Source: Brevundimonas sp. (GTDB lineage: Bacteria > Pseudomonadota > Alphaproteobacteria > Caulobacterales > Caulobacteraceae). Taken from it: a stretch of 8,400 nt of DNA. The stretch is from contig JAAXIW010000340.1 in the NCBI GenBank assembly GCA_012270135.1, forward strand, positions 339 through 8,738. Direction: 5' to 3'. The notes beneath the pieces are model-generated. The model saw only the letters and a list, made by a program, of their open reading frames with translations, was not told the DNA's origin and did not search any database. Positions 1-6,026 of the stretch are shown here, piece after piece. A program made the position numbers and the translations under genes. Every line of letters begins with the position of its first letter. The first letter of the stretch is position 1.

Positions 1-1
1 C

Positions 2-223
2 CGGGGCGGGCGGCCGCTCCCCGTCCCGGCCATCGCCGGCGCGGTCCGGCCCGAGGCCGGCCGCGCCCGCCCGGCGCCCTATCGGGCGCGGGCGAAATGG
101 GTCCATCTCGACGACCCCGCCGACTGGCCCGACGACGAACTGGCCGAACACCTCGCCATCGCCCATTCGATCGTGGCGGCGAAGCTGACGAAGAAGGCCC
201 GGGCGGCGCTGGGTCTTGCTTGA
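2..223 (+). CDS. C-terminal part of a probable MmcQ/YjbR-family protein (partial)
   Basis: The reading frame is open from base 2 and ends at TGA 221-223, giving 73 residues; the start lies outside the window. The tail contains AKWVHLDD, then PDDELAEHLAIAHSIVAAKL, then TKKARAALGLA. This resembles the end of MmcQ/YjbR-like proteins (CyaY-like fold), where a W-V segment is followed by an acidic 'pdeEL' helix and a 'S/H-x-x-V-x-A-K-L-x-x-K-x-R' helix. Some members are annotated as DNA-binding, but their function is poorly established. Codon positions show the strong third-position GC expected of a real gene here. The gene converges on the DUF885 gene across the palindromic intergenic element. The family assignment is by recall of the motif pattern only. 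A second + strand frame from 97 overlaps it and is rejected as a shadow. Confidence 0.6.
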   Translation, partial: RGGRPLPVPAIAGAVRPEAGRARPAPYRARAKWVHLDDPADWPDDELAEHLAIAHSIVAAKLTKKARAALGLA

Positions 224-230
224 TCCCCAT

Positions 231-248
231 CCCGGCGAAGCCGGGTTT
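231..248 (+). terminator. Candidate terminator of the YjbR-like gene
   Basis: CCCGGC-GAA-GCCGGG forms a 6-bp all-GC stem with a three-base loop, followed by TTT, beginning eight bases after the TGA at 221-223. The short U run makes it a plausible but weak intrinsic terminator on the + strand. It is also the left tip of the long palindrome. Confidence 0.45.
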
Positions 249-408
249 CACTCGTGATTGGTCCGCTGGCGGTAGGTTCATCACAACGAACACAACGAAA
301 TCGCGACGAACACGACGGCGCCGGCTCCTGGCTCGGCTCCCGTTGTGCCCTTTGTGACCTCGTTGTGTTCGTTGTGATGAACCAGCCGGCGGTCGGGTTG
401 ACCCGAAG

Positions 409-427
409 GAAGCCCGGCGTCGCCGGG
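409..427 (-). terminator. Candidate terminator of the DUF885 gene
   Basis: On the - strand, CCCGGC-GAC-GCCGGG (427 to 413) begins one base after the TAG stop at 429-431 and is followed by CTTCC. The stem is strong but the U tract is poor. It mirrors the hairpin at 231-245, so the two convergent genes have matching hairpins at their ends. Termination is inferred from position and stem strength. Confidence 0.4.
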
Positions 428-428
428 A

Positions 429-2231
429 CTACGGCGTCTGCCCCTTCTCCTCGGCGATCCAGCGGTCCATCCGTTCGTCCAGCAGGTCCAGAGGCAACGG
501 ACCGTCGACCAGCAGGGCGTCGTGGAAGCGGCGCACGTCGAACCGCTCGCCCAGTTCCCGCTCGGCCCGCGCCCGGATCTCCCTCAGCCGGATCTCGCCG
601 ATCTTGTAGGCCGTGGCCTGGCCGGGCCAGCCGATATAGCGCTGCAGCTCGGTCTCGATGTTGTGCGGGGCCAGGGCCGAGTTGTCGCGGAAACAGGCCC
701 GGGCCTGTTCGATGTCCCAGCCCAGCCAGTGGATGCCGGTGTCGGCCACCAGCCGGCAGGCCCGCCACATCTCGTAGCTCAGTCGCCCGAACCGCTCGTA
801 GGGCGTGCGATAGAAGCCCATCTCCTCGCCGAGGAATTCGGCGTAGAGGCCCCAGCCCTCGGTGAAGGCGGTGACATTGGCGTCCTTGCGGAAATAGGGG
901 CCTTCCTCGGCCTCCTGCTGAAGGGCGATCTGCAGGTGGTGGCCGGGCACGGCCTCGTGCAGGGTCAGGGCCGGCAGTTCGTACAGCGGCCGCTGGTCGA
1001 GCCGCGAGGTGTTGACCATGTAGCCGCCGGCCACCCCGTTCTCCATCGAGCCCGAGAAATAGCGCCCGGTGGTGTAGTTGGCCTCGATCTCGGCCGGCAC
1101 CGGGCGCACGCCGTAGGGCAGGCGGGGCAGGGTGCCGAACAGGGCGGGCAGGCCGTCGTCGGCCCGCTTGGCCATCTCCGCCGCCCGCATCAGCAGGTCC
1201 TCGCGGCTGGTCGCATAGAACTGCGGGTCGGTGCGCAGGAAGGTCAGGAAGGAGGCGAAATCGCCGGTCCAGCCCGCCGCGCGCATCTCCACATCCATCC
1301 GGGCGCGGATGCGGGCCACCTCGTCGCGGCCGATCTGGTGAATCTGGTCCGGGGTCAGGTCGGTGGTGGTGTAGCCCCCGGTCAGGAAGGCGTAGAGCGC
1401 GCGCCCGTCCGGCCGATGGACCAGGCCCAGGCTCTCCGGCGCGCGCGGCAGATAGTCCTCGCGCAGAAACCTTGCCCACTCCCGCCGCGCCGGCATGATG
1501 CGGTCTGCGACGACGGCGGCGTCGCGGGCCCGCAGGGCGGCCTGGTCGGCGGCGCTGATCGAGGCGGGCAGGGCGGCGAACGGCTTGAGCAGCGGGTCGG
1601 TGTCGGCGGTATAGGCCGCCTCCGGCTCGATCAGGCTGAGCGCGTTCTCGACCACCGAGCGCGGCTGGACCAGGCTGCTGTCCAGCCCGCGCCGGGCGTC
1701 GTCCAGCTGGTGGCGGTAGAAGTCCGGCATCGCCTCCAGCCGGTCGATCCAGGCCTCGGCCTCTTCCCGGTTGGTGATCCGGGTGACGCTGGCGATATAG
1801 GCCAGCGACTGGCCCGGCCCGCCCTCGGAGTTGAAGGCCCCGATCCGGCCCGTATCGAGCGGAATCCGCGCCAGCGCCCGCTCCAGCACCCGGCCGAGGA
1901 AGGCGTGGTTCAGACGGTCCTCGTCGCCCAGCGTCGCCGGGTCGATGGCGGCCAGCCGGTCGGCGAACCCCTGCAGCACCGGCGCCTGGGCCAGTTCGTT
2001 GGCGCGCGACACGTCGGGCAGGCGCGACAGGGCCGCCGAGTCGCCCTCCCGTCCCGCCGAGATCGGATCGTTGGCCTTCAGATACGCTTCGTAATCGGCC
2101 AGCAGGGCGGCCAGCGCCGGATCGTCGGCGTTGCGGGCGGCCTCGGGCGCGCCTTGTGGCGTGGTCTGCGCCATGGCGGGCGATGCGGCGGCGAGCAGGG
2201 CGGCGGCCCCGATGGCGATCACGAACTTCAT
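429..2231 (-). CDS. DUF885-family secreted putative zinc metallopeptidase
   Basis: A 600-residue protein with an N-terminal Sec signal peptide (MKFVIAIGAAALLAAASPAMA, then QTTPQ), so it is probably periplasmic or outer-membrane exposed. The DUF885 signature is clear: HEAVPGHHLQ at about residues 425-434 supplies a zinc-binding HExxxGHH-type motif, FTEGWGLYAE at about 456-465 supplies a likely third ligand Glu, and GWPGQATAYKIGE lies at about 534-546. Length is typical for the family (roughly 580-620 residues). Members are usually annotated as metallopeptidases, but the substrate is not deducible here. The ATG at 2231 is preferred because GGAGGGA lies about 5 nt upstream and the signal peptide starts there; an in-frame ATG at 2261 would add ten charged residues. 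The gene lies 48 nt downstream of the lipoprotein gene on the same strand and is probably last in that unit. Confidence 0.9.
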   Translation of the reverse strand: MKFVIAIGAAALLAAASPAMAQTTPQGAPEAARNADDPALAALLADYEAYLKANDPISAGREGDSAALSRLPDVSRANELAQAPVLQGFADRLAAIDPATLGDEDRLNHAFLGRVLERALARIPLDTGRIGAFNSEGGPGQSLAYIASVTRITNREEAEAWIDRLEAMPDFYRHQLDDARRGLDSSLVQPRSVVENALSLIEPEAAYTADTDPLLKPFAALPASISAADQAALRARDAAVVADRIMPARREWARFLREDYLPRAPESLGLVHRPDGRALYAFLTGGYTTTDLTPDQIHQIGRDEVARIRARMDVEMRAAGWTGDFASFLTFLRTDPQFYATSREDLLMRAAEMAKRADDGLPALFGTLPRLPYGVRPVPAEIEANYTTGRYFSGSMENGVAGGYMVNTSRLDQRPLYELPALTLHEAVPGHHLQIALQQEAEEGPYFRKDANVTAFTEGWGLYAEFLGEEMGFYRTPYERFGRLSYEMWRACRLVADTGIHWLGWDIEQARACFRDNSALAPHNIETELQRYIGWPGQATAYKIGEIRLREIRARAERELGERFDVRRFHDALLVDGPLPLDLLDERMDRWIAEEKGQTP

Positions 2232-2279
2232 GGCGTCCCTCCGACTGGCGCGGGACTGCACCGGACCACGCGCCGCGCG

Positions 2280-2798
2280 TCAACCGCAGAAGGCGAAGAA
2301 CCGCTCGATATTCGCCTCGGAGCCGGGCTGCGGCGCATAGGCCTCGCGCGTGTCGTCGCGCCACTGGGCCAGCCAGCCGACCCGGCGAAAACGCTGGAAC
2401 ACCGGCTCGGCGATGGAGGCCTCGGCGCTGAGAAAGACGCCGTCATGCAACTCCGACGGTTCGGAGGCGGCCCGGAAGCGTTCGCTTTCGCCGCCGGATT
2501 CGACGTGGATTTCCGGCTTGGCGCGATTGTCGGCGATGGCGACCATCTCCAGCCTTCCGGCGCCCCGGCGACAGTCGAGGCCCAGCTTGAGGTCGTCGCT
2601 CTCGGCCAGGCCATAGGCCAGCCGGGCCGCATCGTCATCGGTGCTGTAGAACCAGTCGTAGCCCTCGACCGGCAGGGGCGCGGGGCCCCGCGCGGCCGGC
2701 GGCGTCGCGGGGTCTCCGGGAACCGTCGGCTCGACCGTCGCGCAGGCGGCGGCGCCCATGGCGAGAGCCGACAGGACGAACAGGGCGCGCTCGCGCAT
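2280..2798 (-). CDS. Putative lipoprotein, paralogue 3 of an exported two-cysteine family
   Basis: A 172-residue protein of unrecognised function. The N-terminus MRERALFVLSALAMGAAAC looks like a lipoprotein signal with lipidated Cys19; the -3 residue is Ala, so the lipobox is acceptable but not perfect. A Pro/Ala-rich tether (about 23-43) precedes a globular domain beginning YDWFYS. The domain has Trp49, LAYGLAESDDL, Cys76 (LDC), a segment EPVFQRFRRVGWL, and the C-terminal ERFFAFCG with Cys171. The same pattern recurs in the two upstream genes, so this is a divergent paralogue; Cys76 and Cys171 could form a disulphide in the periplasm. The ATG at 2798 is chosen for the signal sequence and a CGGAGACC ribosome-binding region. 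The frame stays open further upstream to 3095, but only across the neighbouring gene. The gap to the upstream gene is 17 nt. Confidence 0.8.
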   Translation of the reverse strand: MRERALFVLSALAMGAAACATVEPTVPGDPATPPAARGPAPLPVEGYDWFYSTDDDAARLAYGLAESDDLKLGLDCRRGAGRLEMVAIADNRAKPEIHVESGGESERFRAASEPSELHDGVFLSAEASIAEPVFQRFRRVGWLAQWRDDTREAYAPQPGSEANIERFFAFCG

Positions 2799-2815
2799 CG
2801 AAGGTCTCCGGGCGA

Positions 2816-3244
2816 TCAGCCGGAGCACAGTTCGGTGAAGCGGCGCAGTTTGGCAAGGTGGCGCCGGGGCACCTCCACGGCGCGGCGCTGCTCGCCCACG
2901 GCGGCGGCCATCCGGCCGTCGGCGGCAAAGGCCGCGAACACCGGATGATCGGTGCGCAGGGTCAGTTTCAGGGCCCCGCGTTCGGCGGTGGATTCCGTCA
3001 CGGCCGAGGCTTCGCCTGCGGTCACCCGCGCCATGCCGGTCTCGGCGGCGCCGCCATAGAAGGCCACGCGGGCCACGCCCGAGGCGGGATCGCATTCCAG
3101 GGTGAAGCGCAGGTTCGGCGTGTCGGGAACCTCGTGGGCCAGGGCCACCCGGGCCTCGTCCGTATAGAGCGTCCAGGTCCAGGCGGAGTCCGGCGGCGTC
3201 GTTTGCATCGCCAGAAAGGCGAGGCCGGCGAAACTGGCGATCAT
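2816..3244 (-). CDS. Small exported protein, paralogue 2 of the two-cysteine family
   Basis: A 142-residue protein of unrecognised function. The N-terminus MIASFAGLAFLAMQTTPP is short and hydrophobic and probably acts as an export signal, although no good signal-peptidase site is obvious. The domain starts at WTWTLYTD, with Trp24 and Cys51 (TLEC) spaced exactly as in the two neighbouring paralogues. It continues with YGG, then DHPVFAAFAADGRM, equivalent to EPVFQRFRRVGWL in the downstream gene, and ends RRFTELCSG with Cys140. These are its only two cysteines. It is the shortest of the three and lacks the tether region. A GGGGG-containing stretch lies about 8 nt before the ATG. The stop lies 17 nt from the next gene and the start 39 nt from the previous stop, consistent with one operon. 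Confidence 0.75.
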   Translation of the reverse strand: MIASFAGLAFLAMQTTPPDSAWTWTLYTDEARVALAHEVPDTPNLRFTLECDPASGVARVAFYGGAAETGMARVTAGEASAVTESTAERGALKLTLRTDHPVFAAFAADGRMAAAVGEQRRAVEVPRRHLAKLRRFTELCSG

Positions 3245-3283
3245 GATTTCAGCCCCCGCTGAATGGTCCGCTCCGGGATGTGA

Positions 3284-3760
3284 TCAGACCGTGTCGCTTC
3301 CGCAATAGGCGAAAAACTCGCTGACGAGGCGCCGTTCGTCGCCCTTGGCGGTCAATTCGAAGTGACCGGCGTCGCCCTCGACCGTCAGCGTGCCGCTCAC
3401 GGCCAGCTTGCGCAGGGCGGGGTCACCCAGGGAAATGCGGGCCTCGTCGGCCAGGCCGCCGCCGAGGGGGTCGATCGCCTCGGCCTTCAACGACGCCTTG
3501 ACCAGCCGCGGGCTGGCGGGCTGGACGTCGCCATAGACGATCGCCTGGGTCTGCCCCGGCTCGCAGGTCATCATCAGCGCCAGCTGGTCGGAATTGGCTA
3601 CGCCATAGGCCAGCTTGGCCATTGCGCCTTCGTGGCTCAGGTGCCAGCCCATCGGGGCGGGCGCCACGCTCGCCTCGGGGGCGGAGTCGGTGGCCCGGGA
3701 CTGGGCGGCGACCGCGATCAGCCCGAGGGCGGCGACAGCAGGGATGGCGAACTTGAACAT
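3284..3760 (-). CDS. Small secreted protein, paralogue 1 of the two-cysteine family
   Basis: A 158-residue protein of unrecognised function. It starts with a Sec-type signal peptide (MFKFAIPAVAALGLIAVAA), with cleavage plausible near AVA-AQ or SRA-TD, followed by an Ala/Pro/Ser-rich linker to about residue 36. The domain starts at GWHLSHEG: Trp39, LAYGVANSDQL, then Cys66 (MTC), IVYGDVQ, a GDPALRKLAVSGTL segment, and the C-terminal SEFFAYCG with Cys153. It shares LAYG-x-A-x-SD-x-L and FFA-[FY]-CG with the lipoprotein paralogue at 2280-2798, the closest match of the three. There are only two cysteines. It is first in the apparent unit, with its own upstream region at 3761-3867. The ribosome-binding site is weak (GAG about 6 nt upstream). 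Confidence 0.78.
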   Translation of the reverse strand: MFKFAIPAVAALGLIAVAAQSRATDSAPEASVAPAPMGWHLSHEGAMAKLAYGVANSDQLALMMTCEPGQTQAIVYGDVQPASPRLVKASLKAEAIDPLGGGLADEARISLGDPALRKLAVSGTLTVEGDAGHFELTAKGDERRLVSEFFAYCGSDTV

Positions 3761-3867
3761 GGAAACTCTACTCGCGTCTGACAGGGCAAACGCGGGTTTC
3801 CGTTAACGGTTCACCGCTCCGCTTCGGCAAATCCCGATGCGGGGGCGCTGCGGCGCCCGCAACACGG
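3761..3867 (-). promoter_or_regulatory. Presumed promoter region of the paralogue operon, with a CCGTTAACGG palindrome
   Basis: This 107-bp gap separates the end of flgH from the first paralogue gene, both on the - strand. It contains a perfect 10-bp palindrome CCGTTAACGG at 3800-3809, about 40 bp before the ATG at 3760, and GGAAAC (3761-3766) mirrored by GTTTCC (3796-3801). No convincing -35/-10 pair, sigma-54 element or full CtrA box is visible. A promoter is inferred because a flagellar operon appears to end here and an unrelated unit begins. Confidence 0.3.
3839..3860 (-). terminator. Candidate terminator after flgH
   Basis: On the - strand, GCGGGCGC-CGCA-GCGCCCCCGC lies seven bases after the flgH stop (3868-3870). 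It can fold into an 8-bp GC stem with a two-C bulge and a four-base loop. No proper U run follows (ATCGGGATTTG), so it may be a weak or factor-assisted terminator separating the flagellar operon from the paralogue genes. Confidence 0.35.
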
Positions 3868-4614
3868 TCAGAACGGGCTGAACCGCTCGACCAGCGACTG
3901 GGCCGCCGGCGTCGCCTGAACCCGGCTGATGTCGCCGCGGCCGCCGTAGCTGATGCGGGCCTCGGCGATCTGGGTGTGGGCGATGGTGTTGGCCGAGCTG
4001 ATATCCTCCGGCCGCACGATGCCGGCCACGGTCAGTTCGCGGACCTCGCGGTTGGTGCGCACTTCCTGCCGCCCCTGGATCACCAGATTGCCGTTCGTCA
4101 GCACATCGGTGACGACGGCGGCGATGGTCAGGCTGACCTTTTCGGACCGGTTGACCGAGCCGGAGCCGTTGGCGTTGGACTCGCCTTCCATGCCGACCAT
4201 GTTGGCGGCGTCGAAGCCGCCGGGGAACAGCCGCCCGAGGCTGTTCTCAAGGCCGAAGAAGTTGGTGACGCCGCCGGAAATCTCGTTGGTGCGGCTGCGC
4301 GCCGTCGAGTTCTGGGTCTGGGCGCGGTCGTCGATGTCGATGTTGACGGTCACGATGTCGCCGACCCGGCGGGCGCGCTGGTCGCCGAAGAAGGTGCGGG
4401 CCCCCGTGCGCCACAGGCTGTTGGCGCTGGCGGCGCGATCGGCCCGCTGCTGCTCGGGCGAGGGCAGATAGACCTGGCTGGTCGGCACCAGGGCGGCGGG
4501 ATAGCCGATCGGAGCCAGTTCCGGGCCGCGCACGGCTTCGACGGCGGTGGAGCAGGCGCCGAGCGCCAGCGTCGAGGTCAGGGCGGCGGCGGTGACGATC
4601 AGGGCGGTGCGCAT
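3868..4614 (-). CDS. flgH: Flagellar L-ring lipoprotein FlgH
   Basis: A 248-residue outer-membrane lipoprotein that polymerises into the L-ring around the distal rod, letting the rod pass through the outer membrane. The signal peptide ends in a lipobox LGAC with Cys21 as the lipidation site and Ser at +2. Family landmarks are NSLWRTGARTFFGDQRARRVGDIVTV (about 65-90), where the ring-forming core begins; an Asn/Gly-rich segment around NFFGLENSLGRLFPGG; and the C-terminal block NLVIQGRQEVRTNREVRELTVAGIVRP-DI, followed by ARISYGGRGDIS. Length is normal for the alphaproteobacterial family. It is last in the flgFGAH operon, 15 nt after flgA, with AAAGAG as the likely ribosome-binding site. A candidate terminator follows. 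Confidence 0.96.
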   Translation of the reverse strand: MRTALIVTAAALTSTLALGACSTAVEAVRGPELAPIGYPAALVPTSQVYLPSPEQQRADRAASANSLWRTGARTFFGDQRARRVGDIVTVNIDIDDRAQTQNSTARSRTNEISGGVTNFFGLENSLGRLFPGGFDAANMVGMEGESNANGSGSVNRSEKVSLTIAAVVTDVLTNGNLVIQGRQEVRTNREVRELTVAGIVRPEDISSANTIAHTQIAEARISYGGRGDISRVQATPAAQSLVERFSPF

Positions 4615-4629
4615 GGGAACTCTTTCCGT

Positions 4630-5229
4630 CTAGCGGGCGGCGAACTGTTGGGTGCGGGCGGTCTGGGCGCCCGGGCCGGCGAGGGCCTGACCCGGAGCCG
4701 TCGCGACGGCGTCGAAGACGCGGCCGGACTGCAGGTTTCGGATGGCCAGACGCTGGCCTTCGGCGGCGTTGCCCTCGGCCCGGCCGGTGATAGTCAGGCG
4801 CACGCCGGGGGCTTCGTAGATCACCTCGACGATGTCGTTGCGGCTGATGATCCGGTCGGCGTAGGCGGCGCGGACGGGCGCGGCGCGGGCGGGCGCAGGA
4901 GCCGGAGCGGCCGCACCGGCGGCGGCGGTCCCGGCGGTCGCCGGCGCGGCGGCGGCGTGGCGCACCACGACCCGGCGCAGCCCGGTCGGATTTGCCCAGT
5001 CCAGTCCCGCCTGTCGGGCCATGGCCTGCAACTGGCCGGCTTCGAACACCGCGGACGGTCCCGAACGGGCGCCGATGACCACGCCGGAGGCCGGTCCGGC
5101 CCCGTCGAACACGTCGCCGAGGGTGATCTGGCCGTCCGCGTCGACCGGATTGGCCTTCAGGGTCACCGGCCCGGCGAGGACGGGTCCCGCGAACAGCAGC
5201 GCCGCGGCGGCGGCGATCAGGGCCCTCAC
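4630..5229 (-). CDS. flgA: Flagellar P-ring assembly chaperone FlgA
   Basis: A 199-residue periplasmic protein that assists FlgI assembly into the P-ring. The start is GTG (5229-5227), overlapping the flgG stop by four bases as GTGA, which indicates translational coupling. The signal peptide MRALIAAAAALLFAGPVLA is followed by an N-terminal domain (about 20-90: TLGDVFDGAG, AGLDWANPTGLRRVVV). A linker of almost only Ala, Pro and Thr spans 91-119. The C-terminal ChapFlgA part (about 121-182) has DIVEVIYEAPGVRLTITGRA, EGQRLAIRNLQSGRVFDAVA and APG. The final domain fits FlgA well. The central SAF-like segment that normally sits between the halves seems very short or absent, with the Ala/Pro linker in its place; this comparison is from memory. 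Confidence 0.9.
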   Translation of the reverse strand: MRALIAAAAALLFAGPVLAGPVTLKANPVDADGQITLGDVFDGAGPASGVVIGARSGPSAVFEAGQLQAMARQAGLDWANPTGLRRVVVRHAAAAPATAGTAAAGAAAPAPAPARAAPVRAAYADRIISRNDIVEVIYEAPGVRLTITGRAEGNAAEGQRLAIRNLQSGRVFDAVATAPGQALAGPGAQTARTQQFAAR

Positions 5230-6014
5230 GACTTCACCTGCGCGCCGACCGACAGCATCTGGTCGGCGGTGGTGATGACCTTGGAGTTCATCTCATAGGC
5301 CCGCTGGGCGATGATCAGGGCGCTGATCTCGGCCACGGCGTCGACGTTCGAGGATTCGGTGTAGCCCTGCAGCAGTTCGCCGAAGCCGACCTCGCCGGGC
5401 GCGCCGACGTTGGCCGGGCCCGAGGCCGCCGTCTCCAGCAGCAGGTTGTCGCCGATGGCTTCCAGACCGGCCTCGTTGAAGAAGGTGGCCAGTTCGATCT
5501 GGCCGACGACCTGGGGTTCGGTCGCGCCCTGGGTGATGACCTGCACCTGACCCGACTTGGAGATGGAGACGTCGATGGCGTCCTGCGGGATCGAGATGTT
5601 CGGCTGAACCGCATAGCCGTCGTCGGTGACCAGCTGGCCCTCGCCGTTCAGGGAGAAGTTGCCGGCGCGGGTGAAGGCGGTCTCGCCCGAGGGCATCAGG
5701 ATCTGGAAATAGCCGCGCCCGTCGACGGCGACGTCGTAGCGGTTGCCGGTCTGCGACGGGCTGCCCTGTTCGGTGACCCGGTAGACCGAGCCGGCCTTGA
5801 CGCCCGCGCCGATCTGGATGCCGGTCGGGACCACCGTGCCCTGGCTGGACGACTGCGCGCCCATCCGCTCCACGTTCTGGTACAGCAGATCCTGGAACTC
5901 GGCCCGCTGACGCTTGAAGCCGACCGTGTTCATGTTGGCGATGTTGTTGGAGATGACCTCCACGTTCAGCTGCTGGGCGGCCATGCCCGAGGCGGCGGTT
6001 CTGAGCGCTCTCAT
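5226..6014 (-). CDS. flgG: Flagellar distal rod protein FlgG
   Basis: At 262 residues this is the canonical FlgG length. It builds the distal part of the flagellar rod across the periplasm and is exported by the flagellar type III apparatus, so no Sec signal is present. The N-terminus MRALRTAASGM leads into the rod/hook motif NNIANMNTVGFK at 23-34, followed by QDLLYQ, typical of FlgG. The central region has YDVAVDGRGYFQ and FTRAGNFSLNGEGQLVT, the conserved FlgE/F/G core. The C-terminal coiled-coil part is SSNVDAVAEIS-LI-AQRAYEMNSKVI-TADQML (about 221-254). AGGAG lies 8 nt before the ATG at 6014. It follows flgF after 12 nt and overlaps flgA by four bases. Confidence 0.97.
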   Translation of the reverse strand: MRALRTAASGMAAQQLNVEVISNNIANMNTVGFKRQRAEFQDLLYQNVERMGAQSSSQGTVVPTGIQIGAGVKAGSVYRVTEQGSPSQTGNRYDVAVDGRGYFQILMPSGETAFTRAGNFSLNGEGQLVTDDGYAVQPNISIPQDAIDVSISKSGQVQVITQGATEPQVVGQIELATFFNEAGLEAIGDNLLLETAASGPANVGAPGEVGFGELLQGYTESSNVDAVAEISALIIAQRAYEMNSKVITTADQMLSVGAQVKS

Positions 6015-6026
6015 ATCGCGATCTCC

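Larger units (their letters stand above)
230..428. repeat. 199-bp imperfect palindromic intergenic element
   Basis: Almost all the DNA between the two convergent genes is one inverted repeat centred exactly on base 329. Its core is a perfect 24-bp inverted repeat, 275-298 against 360-383, with the left arm beginning GGTTCATCACAACGAA. The heptamer CACAACG occurs at 282 and 291, with variant CACGACG at 311. Its complement CGTTGTG occurs at 341, 361 and 370, at mirror-image spacings of 9 and 20 nt. The outermost CCCGGC hairpins (231-245 and 413-427) are mirror-placed about the same centre. By hand alignment about 68 of 99 positions pair between the arms. No transposase is present. It could be a MITE-like or REP-like dispersed repeat, or a structured RNA or bidirectional terminator. 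Only its structure is directly seen. Confidence 0.8.

Noticed and set aside
97..357. Open frame on the + strand, 86 residues
   Set aside because: Overlaps the YjbR-like tail out of frame and continues through the palindrome; the Arg-rich translation has no family features.
275..383. CRISPR-like array suggested by the repeated CACAACG heptamers
   Set aside because: Units are only seven bases, are arranged as an inverted rather than direct series, and have no uniform spacers or cas genes nearby.
2247..2274. Inverted repeat GGCGCG/CGCGCC between the lipoprotein and DUF885 genes as a terminator
   Set aside because: Six-base stem with a 16-base loop and no U tract in GC-rich DNA; too weak to claim, and it would separate genes that otherwise look co-transcribed.
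79..2364. Long open frame on the - strand, 761 residues, overlapping the peptidase in another frame
   Set aside because: Arg/Gly/Ala-rich translation without domains; it runs through the palindromic intergenic element and overlaps a gene with clear motifs, signal peptide and ribosome-binding site.
522..2948. Long open frame on the + strand, 808 residues
   Set aside because: It lies antisense to the DUF885 gene and the first lipoprotein gene, is Gly/Arg/Val-rich with no recognisable domain, and is a by-product of high third-position GC.
3976..5298. Open frame on the + strand, 440 residues, across flgH and flgA
   Set aside because: Antisense shadow of two confidently identified flagellar genes, Gly/Asp-rich and without a start context.
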